NCBI GenBank assembly: GCA_026936335.1
Contig: JAPMXV010000071.1
Coordinates: forward strand, 228,756-292,755
Direction: 5' to 3'
Origin: Mantamonas sphyraenae
Lineage: Eukaryota > CRuMs > Mantamonadidae
DNA length: 64,000 nucleotides
This document shows positions 19,907 through 31,900 of the stretch, one piece after another. The notes below the pieces were generated by a model. It was not told where the DNA came from. It was given only the letters and a program-made list of their open reading frames with translations, and did no database searches. Position 1 is the stretch's first letter. Each line of letters begins with the position of its first letter. The position numbers were made by a program, and so were the translations under genes.

Positions 19907-21346
19907 TTACCCAAACTCAATCTCCTCACCCTGTTCGGCCTCCAGTTTGGCCTGCTTCTTGCTGGCTTTGTCCTTGATCTCCTCCATGGCCTTGATGAGT
20001 CCTGCCGGATCGTTCTTGGCACGTTTGGTGATGTCGTTCTTGTACGGACCAAAATCAGTGATGGTGCAATGGTCCCGCTTCCACACAGCCAGCATGTCGG
20101 CGAAACAGGCTGCGTGAAGCTCGGCCAACACACCCAGCAAGCCCCCCTCGTGCTTGTTGGCCATCTGGTTCAACCGACCCTCTCGCAACGCCTGAATGCA
20201 CACCACCGTAAAGTTGAGCGAGACGACACTCATGGGAAACTCCTGTTCGCTGTCCTGCGACAACGTGTACACCTCCTGAGCCAGCTGCTTGTGCTGCTGC
20301 AACAATGACAGCAGCTGCAGAAGGCCAAACATGCCTGCCGACCGCAGATCTGTCTTTGGATCGGTGTCCTGGAACCCAATGTCCTGCCAGTGTGCTCCGT
20401 AGCGGGGACAATCCCTTTGTGAACCTGTCGTCACCAGTCGTGTGTGTGTGTGTGTGTCAGCACCTTGGCACATCCCACGTGCATGAAACTTTGTGAATCT
20501 CCACTGATCCCACTCACCTGTCAGTTTGCGGTAAATGCTGATGATGATGCGCGAGTGCACCCGGTCGTCTCCGTCCAGCGGCGTTGCTGCCATAGCCAAC
20601 ACGAGATCACGCGCATCCTGATTGTCTGCACTCAGTTCGCTGTCGCAGCAGGTGCAACACCCAAACAGGGAATACCAACAAGCCTGGCAGCCCTCGTACT
20701 GTGGCTCGCTCTCACGTGTCACCGTTTTCAACACCTCACTCATGTCCTGCTTCTCGAAATGGCCCAACACGTCGTTGTAGTTGAGCACCAATCCTGCTTG
20801 GCCCAAATCCTCCTTGCTTCGGATCGTCCCACTCTTGTGTGCCTCCTCCGCTTGGTCCTGTTCCGCCTGTGCCTCTTCCAACGCACCCCACGCCGCCGCT
20901 GCTGCTGCCTCCTCCTCTGTTTCACCTCCAAGCACCAACGCAGCCACCCCTGCCCCCGTGTCTGTCGTCCTTTCCTCGCCTGCCTTTCCGCCTCCTGCGG
21001 ATTCGGTCTCGGTGTGATCCAGCAACGGCTGAGCCTCGTCCGCCTCTTCCCCGCCCGCGTCCTCCGATGTCTCCTCCACAGCTTCTCCATCTGCGCTTAC
21101 GCCTGTGTCCTTGTTGCCCTCGCTTGCGTCTGTTGATCCACTCTCTTCCTGTGCCTCTTTTCCCTTGTCCGATGGGCTCTCCTCAGCCGTCTTGGCGCCA
21201 TCCTCACCCTTTTCCGCTTCCTCGTCCGCCTCCTCTGCCTCTTCCTCCTCCTCGTCATCTGTCTCCTCCTTCTCCCTCTCCCCCTCTGTCTCTGCACCAC
21301 TCCCAGTTCCTTCGGTGATCGTCAACTCGATCTCCGAATCGTCCAT
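19907..21346 (-). CDS. ELMO-domain protein
   Basis: Two exons (21346-20518 and 20394-19907) join in phase 1 for 438 residues. The ELMO/CED-12 domain occupies the C-terminal half. Its signature straddles the junction (YRKLT then AHWQDIGFQDTDPKTDLRSAG) and continues through MFGLLQLLSLLQQHKQLAQEV and FPMSVVSLNFTVVCIQAL. ELMO proteins act as Arf/Rac regulators: ELMOD members have Arf-GAP activity through an Arg near this signature, while ELMO proper pairs with DOCK exchange factors. With no PH or ARM region, this is ELMOD-like. The first about 190 residues are an acidic low-complexity run. A cysteine cluster (CQACWYSLFGCCTCCDSEL) before the domain could be lipidated or bind metal. The intron holds a CA tract. 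Confidence 0.88.
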   Translation of the reverse strand: MDDSEIELTITEGTGSGAETEGEREKEETDDEEEEEAEEADEEAEKGEDGAKTAEESPSDKGKEAQEESGSTDASEGNKDTGVSADGEAVEETSEDAGGEEADEAQPLLDHTETESAGGGKAGEERTTDTGAGVAALVLGGETEEEAAAAAAWGALEEAQAEQDQAEEAHKSGTIRSKEDLGQAGLVLNYNDVLGHFEKQDMSEVLKTVTRESEPQYEGCQACWYSLFGCCTCCDSELSADNQDARDLVLAMAATPLDGDDRVHSRIIISIYRKLTGEWDQWRFTKFHARGMCQGADTHTHTRLVTTGSQRDCPRYGAHWQDIGFQDTDPKTDLRSAGMFGLLQLLSLLQQHKQLAQEVYTLSQDSEQEFPMSVVSLNFTVVCIQALREGRLNQMANKHEGGLLGVLAELHAACFADMLAVWKRDHCTITDFGPYKNDITKRAKNDPAGLIKAMEEIKDKASKKQAKLEAEQGEEIEFG

Positions 21347-21453
21347 GTGGTTAATGGTTGAGTTCTCTGCGCCTGCGCTGTATGCACTCACACACACACA
21401 CTCTTTCCATTCATTGCTCTCATGTGTAGCTTCACCTGCTCTCAGCCCACCTC

Positions 21454-22713
21454 TCACTTGCGCGACGCAGCTCGTCGACTCTTGCCTGGCCGCTTGGCTT
21501 TCTTGTTCTTGCCCTTGCCCGAGTTGTCCTTGACGGAGGACGGGTGCAGGCGCATGCCCTTGGGCACCTGCTTGTTCTTGCGTGCGTTGAAGGAGCTTAC
21601 GTCCAGGAACGACTCGCGGTCGTTGCTCTTGGTGCCATGCTTGCGTCCTCCCGATCCAAACTTGGCATTCTTGTGCTTGCGCTTGGCACTCACCTCCTTG
21701 CGGCCTCCCTCTCCGTATGCCGTGCGCTGTCGCTTCTTGGACGACTCACGATACTCGGATGGTTTGTCATCAAACTCCACAGGCAATCCCTCGCCTGCAT
21801 CCCTGTTGCCCCTGTCCTTCTTCCACGCCTTGATGCTGTCCAACGCCTCCCGCTTCCTCTTGGCTCGCTCCTGCAGCTTCTCCGCCTGCACCTTTTTGCC
21901 ATACTTCTTCTGCTCGCGGTATCGCTTGCGTTCCAGCGAACGTTCGATCCGTTCCTTCTGCTGGTTCAACTTGGCCTTCACCTTGCGCATGTGTGCATCC
22001 GTCTTGACCATCTCGGCAAAGTAGTCCGCCGGCCGCTCGTACGGGATTTTCAGCATGTCCATGCGTGCACGCGCTTCAATCACGCTTGCCAACACCTGTT
22101 CGTAGCTGCGCCCATTGTGCACATGTCATCCATTGTGCATCCACGTCCCCGTGGCGTTCCCAATTCCCTTTGTGTGTCAGCGTACGGAATAATCCGCATG
22201 TGCTTCGCGCACATCTGGGCACTGCACCTGCACACACACTGCACACACACTCACATGGCCGGTTCCCGCTTCAAATCGTCCAGTGGGTTCTCCAGCTCCA
22301 CGCGTTCCTGTGTGCTCATGTCCAGTTTCTCAATCCAGGGCAGCTTGGGCTCGCGGTCCCAGCCGCCCAGGTAGATGTCTTTCAAACGCTGTTCCAGCCC
22401 CACCTGTGGGTGTGTGAAGAGGCACGTGGTGGCATGGGTGCAATGTGTGAGTGTCTGTTGGGTCAGATGCCTGGGTGACAAACGGCTGGTTGCACGGCTG
22501 TGTGGCACATACCGCGTCATACTTGGCTGCTTTCTTGGGCTGTTCGGCCTCCAGCTGCGCCTTTGCGCGCAGTCTCACAAGGGCCTGCACCTCTTCGTCA
22601 TCCACATCCACGTCTGCTTCCGAATCACTCGACTGTTCCTCCTCAGAAGCATATGCCTCTTCCTCCTCCTCCACCTCCACCTGCTTTTTGGACCGCTTCT
22701 TGCCCTTGCCCAT
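21454..22713 (-). CDS. EBP2: EBP2-family rRNA-processing protein
   Basis: Nucleolar factor for 27S pre-rRNA processing (EBNA1BP2 in human, Ebp2 in yeast). Exons 22713-22513, 22403-22255 and 22105-21454 give 333 residues, close to the human 306. An acidic N terminus leads to VGLEQRLKDIYLGGWDREPK and WIEKLDMSTQERVELENPLD. The conserved core continues with YERPADYFAEMVKTDAHM and KVKAKLNQQKERIERSLERK. Then comes the basic tail with KKRQRTAYG, KRKHKNAKFGSGG and SSFNARKNKQVPKGMRLHP. The exon 2/3 join (phase 2) gives DLKREPAIYEQVLASVIEARA, which aligns with the family's DFKRE...Y region. Confidence 0.92.
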
Positions 22714-22893
22714 CTCTCCGTCCTTGCTGGTTGGGAGAGTCAGCGCAGTTGCAAATTGCCTCGACCACATGCGTGAACCGTTGGATGAGTGTGTATGTGC
22801 CCAGAGAGGGGGGGTGCGGGGGAAGGGTGTGGTTGATCATGGAATGCATGGGGATGTGTGTGCGAAGGCGAGCCCATCCAAAACAACAGCACA
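22714..22893. promoter_or_regulatory. 180-bp divergent promoter of EBP2 and RUVBL2
   Basis: Head-to-head spacing between a ribosome biogenesis factor and a gene for a ribonucleoprotein and chromatin assembly ATPase, consistent with shared growth-linked expression (inference). Confidence 0.4.
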
Positions 22894-24819
<1,926 letters not shown>

Positions 24820-24878
24820 AGGGAAAAGGGGAACGCGCGCACGCACACACGCACACACAACACAAACAAACACCACCA

Positions 24879-26409
24879 ATGGCTGCCGGATACGTGAACA
24901 TCACGAGTAGGTTGTTGTTTGGCCTTGAAACGGGGTAGGCCTACCCAAGCCTGGCTTGCCCTCCTGTGGGGTTGCGTTTGTTGCCCAGTCCACACGCTGA
25001 CCCACAGCACACGCAAGCACAGTCGAGGAGGCAGACGACCTGGTGGCCAAGGATCTCAACGGATCGTCCGATCCGTACGCCGTGATCAAACTGGGCAATG
25101 TGACAAAGAAGACGCGCACGCAGACGGCCACGCTGAAGCCCAAGTGGAACGAGTCGTTCCAGCTGGAATTTGCCGACGACCGCGAAGCGCTGACCATCTC
25201 GGTGTACGATTACAACAGGGTGACACGCGACGAAATCATCGGCAGCATCCAAATCGGCATGCACGACATCCCAGAGGAAGCTGGTGAGCCGTCCAAGTGG
25301 TATCAGCTGCGCAGCAAGGGGAGCAAGGGCGAAACTGTGGGACGCATCAAACTCAACTTGCGCGTGACCTTCGACGTAAGTGGACAGTGGGGGGCCCGGG
25401 GAAGTGTGTGTCGACACACATTCGATCTCCTGCCGTGTGTGCACAGGTGGGCATCGAGTGCATGCATGTGGGCCACGATGGCCTTGTAGACCGCGCGGAA
25501 GGCAAGGGAGCCAGCAGAGGGCAGAACGGAACGGGAGATGCCGCACTGGCTCCAAACGCTGACACAGCCCTGCCCACGACTCGGACATGCACACACGCAC
25601 AATGCGCAGGACACATTCCTGTCCAACTTCAACCGCGTGGACGATACAGTGGAGGACACGTTTGTAGAGGAGGACTTTTCGCTGCAGGGGCTGGTCAAAT
25701 GGACGATGGAGGTCATCAACCAGCTGTACTTTCTCATCGAGTTCTATCTGTACGTGTACTCGCTGGTCACATGGGAGGTGCCCCTGTCCTCGGCCGCATC
25801 CTGGCTGCTGATCATCTTTCTGTGTATGCGGCCCTCGTTTATCCCCGTGCTTCTGCCCGTGCCCATTCTCGTCTTTATCATCAAGGAGTACGTCGCCACG
25901 GGCGGTCTGGGCCCGGACCACCGCAGCGAGGAGCCGCCGCCCCCGTCCCAGTCCTCGGGCTTCTTCTCTGCCATCAAGGAGACCACAGCGTGGTGCCGCT
26001 GGTTCCAGAATTTGATGAAGTGGCTGGCCGAACAGATCATTTGGTTCAAGGAGCTCTTCCAATGGCGCGACTACGTCACCACCCTCTACATTGCGTACGG
26101 CTGTGTGGGCCTCATGGTCCTCAACGCCATCATCCCGCTCCGTTTCACCATCCTCGTCCTCACCAGCTACGTCTATTTTCAAACACCCTTGTCTACCGAG
26201 GCCTCTACTACCTTTACTGTGGTCTCTATTCCTATGCCCACAACAACATCCGCCTCATGATGGTCAAGGCCCGTTCACAGCCCAACGCTCCCAGCATGCC
26301 TCGCTCGGTGACACAACTCAGTCCCTCCTCATCTTCCGTGGACCATCCCAGCACTCCTCGCACACCCACCACCGCCGACGCAGCAGATGCCTCCAAGAAG
26401 CTCAAGTGA
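24879..26409 (+). CDS. MCTP-like C2/multi-pass membrane protein (frame break near C terminus)
   Basis: Calcium- or lipid-binding C2 domain followed by ER-type hydrophobic segments, as in MCTP proteins of ER-plasma membrane contacts. Exons 24879-24906, 25023-25375, 25447-25485 and 25610 onward. The C2 domain (VNITIEEADDLVAKDLNGSS, DPYAVIKLGNVTKKT, NPKWNESFQ-type core) has the Asp residues of calcium-binding loops. The C-terminal region has two hydrophobic blocks (LSSAASWLLIIFLCMRPSFI/VLLPVPILVFIIK and LYIAYGCVGLMVLNAIIP). As read, exon 4 stops at 26260, but coding-like sequence (YRGLYYLYCGLYSYAHNN then a Ser/Pro tail) continues one frame over to 26409. The shift point is the four-T run 26176-26179. 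Typical MCTPs have three C2 domains; one is seen here. Confidence 0.78.
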
Positions 26410-26577
26410 AAGGGTGCGTTGGGGAGGAGGGGAGGAGGGGAGAAGGACAAAAATGGAATCCAAGTGTGCTGAGTTGTGCATTGCTTCTTGCTGGGTCTTC
26501 CTCATCCACCCAATGAGCGATTGATTGCATCGTGTGCAGCTATGCTTCATTTCTCATTCCAATTCGCTTCCCTTCCG

Positions 26578-28855
26578 TCACCCGCGCAGCTTCAGCATGA
26601 TCTTCTTCAACAGGCGCGCCTCGGATGTGACAGAAGCCTTCTTCTCCAACCCAACATCGACAAGCGGGTTGGGTCCATCCTGGGACTCGGTGATGACGTC
26701 GCTGCCGTGTACAGCGGCCTCGTCGAGAAACGTGATGATTTCGTGAAACGTGCTGTCCTTGAGCATGATCATGTGTTTGGCCAGCGTCTCGCTGAGGCCA
26801 AGGAAACAGCGCTTGGCGTACATCCACGTGTCCTTGCTCAGTTTCTTGTCGTACGGCTCCAGGCTCTTGATGACACGTGAGATGCCGAATTCGTAGTTGC
26901 CTTTGCTGCAGTACAGCGTGCCAATCACCAGGTTCACAATGCACAGGTGCAGGTTGCTCTGTTTGGGGTCTGCCTGCGCCTGTCGTGCCTCGGCCACCTC
27001 GATCTCCCTCATCCAGTATTCGGCATCCTCGTTCTGACTCGTCATGATGTACGACACACACAGGTTGGCCAGTACGATTGCGCTCACCGACAGGATGTCC
27101 TCCTTGCGCTTCTCCACAATGGGCTGGTAGTACCCGATGGCCTCCTTGTACTTGCTTTCCATGAAAAAGGTGTGAGCCACATTGAGCTTCCACACGTCGT
27201 GCGATGCGCTCAGCTCGGCGCTCTGTCGGAAGATCTTTTCCACCTGCGCGTAGTTGCCCATGTCCCAGTAGATGGCCGCTTCGGCCATCAGCACCGGAAT
27301 GTACTCGTCAAAGGCAGTGTCAAACTGCGCCATGGCCTCGTCGCTCTCTTTGCTGTTGGTCACTGCGTGCGGCTGTGTGTCGTGAACTCGCTTGCTCAAG
27401 TCGCGCAGCTTCTTGATGTGTTCCTTGGCCAGAAGCTCAAAGTCGTTGTACGCCTTTTCCGGGTTCTTTTCCATGCACGCCTGCAGAAAGGCAATCATGT
27501 CCGGCGTCATGTACTGCACCGCCAGGATCTGGTTGTCCGCAAGCAAATCGGCAGCCAGATCTTTTTCGTCGTGTTCGCAGCACAGGAGCAGCAGGTTCTG
27601 CAGCGTCTCCGGTGGGCAAGGGTTGGTACTAATGAGGAACCGCAGCTTCCTGTACGCCCCGCTGGCGTCCTCGTCCATGTGCACCAGGGCCGAGTTGTGC
27701 AGCGTCACCGGGTCCAATTCCTCCTCGTCACGCGGGGGCATCTCGTCCAATGCCTCGCGTGCCGCCTCCATGTTCTTTTCTTGGTACTCAATGGCTGCCT
27801 TGAGGTTGAAAGCCTCCACCAGCGCGGTCTCCATCAGCACTTGGGAGTTGCCCACCGAGCGCAGCTCCACGTCCGACTGCTTGCTGTTGCCGATGCTCAC
27901 TGACAGCTCGGGGTGCTCGCTGATGCCCCGCTGGATGATGTCCGAGATGTAGCCCACGGCCTCGCCATACTGGTTCAGGCGGTAGTGGCACAGGGCAATG
28001 TCGTACGCAACGTCTGCCTCGTAGCCGGTGCTGTTCATGCTCTCAACAAAGCACCGCCGTGCCTCTTCAAACTTGCCCTCTTTGTACAGGACGCAGCCCT
28101 GGTTGACCACTGTGTCGCGGTCCTCGTCGCTGCCCATGTCCACCAGCGCGCGCGCTCCGTTTACATCTTCGCTCTGGTACTTGATAGCTGCCTGCAGCTT
28201 CAGAAGTGTCTGCTGCACCTCTGGATCCTGTGTATCGACGGCCAGACACGCGCGCAGGGCTTCTGGAAAGTGCATGCCTTTGTACAGGCTCTGTGCGTGG
28301 TACACCTTGTACGAAACAACCTCTGGGTACGACTTTTGCAGCTGATCGTAGCTGTGCCACCATGGTTGGCCACGTTTACGCGCACACACATCGGTGGTCG
28401 GTGGTTATCGTACCCGCGGTGTCAGTCGTCATACGCCGGCCGCATTGTGCACCCTGTCTTCTCGTCGCGGTGGCGCCAACGGCGGCGCAAATTTGGCGCG
28501 CGCTCGGAAAAAACGGCTGGCGCGCAGGCGTCGGGGGTGGCCACGGGTGTGTGGAGACACGGACACTGCGTACTCACCAAATGGCTGCGTCATCAAAGTC
28601 GCCCAGCATGTAGTAGCTGTATGCCAGCAGCGACAGGGCGGCGCGAGAGTTTGGGAAGTTCTGCCGTTCCACCTGCAACGCGCGCACAACCTCGTCGTAC
28701 TTGCCCTCCTTGATCCACGTGTACACCGTCGTCGTCATGTTGCCCTCTGTGACCCGTGCGGGCATCATGTCTGCGCGCATGGTCATCATTCCCGTGCCAG
28801 GCGGCATCGCCGTGCCCATGGTGGATTGCATTGTCGATTCGATTTGGTGGTGCAT
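26578..28855 (-). CDS. IFT70: IFT70/TTC30 intraflagellar transport protein
   Basis: TPR protein of the IFT-B core, needed for cilium/flagellum assembly and tubulin polyglutamylation (TTC30, Fleer, DYF-1). Exon 1 (28855-28578) and exon 2 (28351-26578) join in phase 2 to give 683 residues, close to the human 665. Family blocks: TVYTWIKEGKYDEVVRALQ, SLLAYSYYMLGDFDDAAI joined to CYDQLQKSYPEVVSYKVYHA, DVAYDIALCHYRLNQYGEA, LKAAIEYQEKNMEAAREALD, TLHNSALVHMDEDASGAYRK, and the C-terminal NLVIGTLYCSKGNYEFGISR and DTWMYAKRCFLGLSETLAKH. Its presence is the clearest evidence that the organism builds a cilium or flagellum. Confidence 0.96.
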
Positions 28856-28946
28856 ACGCGGTGGTTCATTGCACTTTCCAAACACTCACGTGTCATGTCT
28901 TCCTCCTTGTCCTTCCTCCCCTCTCCCTCTCTTTCTCACTTCATCA

Positions 28947-31900
28947 TCATTCCTTCTGCTCGCCGGCGGGAGCGCCAACACCCGATGCAGGGGCGGCTGG
29001 GCTTGCGCCCTCGCCGCCATTGGTCTGGTTCTGCATCTCCACATCCTCGGGGGCCACGGAGTTCTTGCGCTTGATGATGCGCGGGTCGATGGTGATGTAG
29101 CCGCGCTTGTGCAGGCCGTAGAGGGTCAGGCCTGCGCCAAAAAGGATGGCACCAATGACAATGAGGACCTGGGCCCACACCTCCAGCTGGGCTGGCGTGG
29201 TGGGACTCGGGGTGGGCGAGGCAGACGACGACGGCGACGACGACGTCGACGGGGTCGGCGTAGGAGTGCTGCTCGGGTCGGTGTTGACGGTGACCTTGAT
29301 CATGGCAAACTCTGTCAAGTGGTCGCACTCGCAGACCACGTGCGTGGCGTTGGCCGACGCCGTGGTGCATCCAGCGTTGGAGTAGCGCTCGGTGGTTTCG
29401 TTGAAGAATTGGCAATCGGCACGCTGGGAGCCGTTGGGAGCCGAGGTCACAGGCAACACAATGCGGATGGGCTGCTTCAGGTTCTTGACGTCCACGCCGC
29501 TAAAGTCCAGGGCCACCACGCCACTGCCAGTCTCCACAGCCTCGGCATATTCGCGGATGTTGCGCGGGAAGGAGTACATGTTCGAGCCGCGGCAGTCGGA
29601 GCTCGAGTTGAACGCGCTGGCGGGCATTTGGAAGCTTGCACCCGTGCCGCTTCGCAGCAAATGACCTGCACCCAGCTTGCTGGGAGACGTCTTTTCCACG
29701 CGCACGTCCATGGCGTCGCCCGAAGCACTGCGAGCATCACCGTCGCAAGCCACCGAGTTTTGCAGGGCGTCGGTGAGGGCGCGCACGTTGTCCACAATGT
29801 CCTTCATGACGGAGCGCAGCTCAGAGGTGCTCTGCTGCGTGCGCGTGTTGTTGAAGATGGGCGTGGCCTTGAAGACGTTGTCCAGAGAGCCAACAATGTC
29901 GCCGGCGGCCGTGTCGTCGACAAAGAGGGAGCCCGAGCGAGCGGCCTGCACCAGCGTCTTGATAGACGACAGCACTTGGCGCTGCTCCTTGGGGGGAAGC
30001 TCCTCGTCGCGCGAGGCAAGCTTGGTGGCTTGCGACAGCTGGCCCAGGGTTTCTGTGTCGGCCACTGTGGAGTTCTCCACCGACTGGCGCACGGCATCCA
30101 GCACCTTTGCGCGGATGGCCTGTGCCTTTGCGCGGTTCTGTGAGTCTGCCGGCGAGATGCGGTTGAGCGAGGTGGAGAACGAGATGGAAATGGAAAGCAG
30201 GGACTGGAGGTCGCCCTGCTGCAAGGCCTCGTCGATTTGCTGGTTGGCCTTGGTGTCCAGAGTGTTGAGCACCTGGTCCTGGGGACCAGCCAGGGCGGAA
30301 ACGGTGGCTGTGGTGGTCACACGGCCAGACACGGCGCCTTGGTTGTCGATAGCCACCGCAAACAGGGTGAGGGTGCCCTCGGGCAGCTGGGTGCGGAACT
30401 CGCTGCGAGACACGCGCGAAGCAAGCACCACAGGCACATTGTTCTGCACATAGCCGTAGCTGTATGAGAACGGGGCGTCCTCAGCCCTGTCCGACCAGCC
30501 CGTGGTGGTCAGCGTAAAGGTGGTGTTGAGCTCGACGCCCGTGGACGGGCTGACGCTGACCGATCCACCCTGGGGCGGTGCGTTGACGTCCACACTGATC
30601 TCTGCGTAGCCTGCGCCGTTGTTGTCGGTGGCAGTGAGACGGAACACATAGGTCTGGGGCTGGAGGACGTTCTCGCGGATGGCGAGGACGAGGCCACGCG
30701 CAGGCGAGGCGACGACGGCAGAGCTGCTTAGGTCAAGCTGGTTGCCTGCCACGCTCCACTGCAGCTGCAGCGGGGCGCCACTGGACGACTGGGCGGTACC
30801 TTCGAGGAGCAGCCTGTTCTTGGCCAGCACACTCTTGACACCGAGCGGGGCAATGGCCACGGAGGGCGGGGCACCAGCGCGCACGACAATGGTCACTGTG
30901 GTGCTTGCGGATGTGCGCCCAGCCTTGGACACGGTGACGGAGAACTCGTATGCACCGACGGCCAGGACATTGGCGCCCACAGTGACAGCCTCGCTGCTGG
31001 CAAGAGACAGGGCGCTGGAAGTGAGCTGGTTCTGGCAAGCACCTCCGCCGACAAGGGCGCAGGACCAGGCATAGTTGAACGCGCCGGGCTGGCGGTCGGG
31101 ATCAAAGGAGGCGCTTGCGTTGAGGACGAGCGATTGGGCAGTGCCAATGGCCCGGTTGCCGTTGGCAATGACAGCAACAATGTCTGCAAAGGAGACGTCG
31201 ACCGAAACAGAGGCGTTTGCGGCAAGCTGCGGGCTGCCCACAATCGAAGCCACAAAGACCAGCTCGTAGGTAGTGTTGGGCCTGAGGACGTCACGCGGGA
31301 TGACGAGCGAACGGCGGTTGGTGAACACGTCGGAAGGCAGGGCAGGACCGTTGGCAACGACCCACTCAAACGCAAGCTGCGGGAGAGCGACGCCGGGCAC
31401 GGAGCACGACGGCAGCTGGGCCACACCCTCGAGGGTGAGGCCAAAGGCACGCAGCGGGCCGGCGATGTTCTGCGGACCGGCGATGGAGACGGAAGGCAGG
31501 GCAAGGGCGCTCTTGAAAATGGAGAAGCACTGCTCGGTGGACTTGTTGAGGAAGTTGGTGAGGGTGACGCACAACTCGTAGCGTGCGTTGGAGGTGTTCA
31601 GCAAGGCCGGCGAAAGATCAAAGGCCAGGCGACCTGGGCCACTAAGACCAGCCAAGAACTGCTGGAGGGCCATCTTGTTGGGCGTCATACCCTGAACACG
31701 CCAGTGGACTTCAAAAGGACGGCCTCCAGAGCCTGTGGAGGCCTGGAGGTCGATGCGGACGGCATCGCAAAAAGCGACGGTGGTCGGCGCGTTGACGACA
31801 GGCACAGGAGCCACAGGGGCTGCAGCACCGGCGACAGTCATGTTGGCCATGACGTAGGGGCCGCTGGTGGTGCCCTTTGCAGCAAGGACACCGGGGCGGA

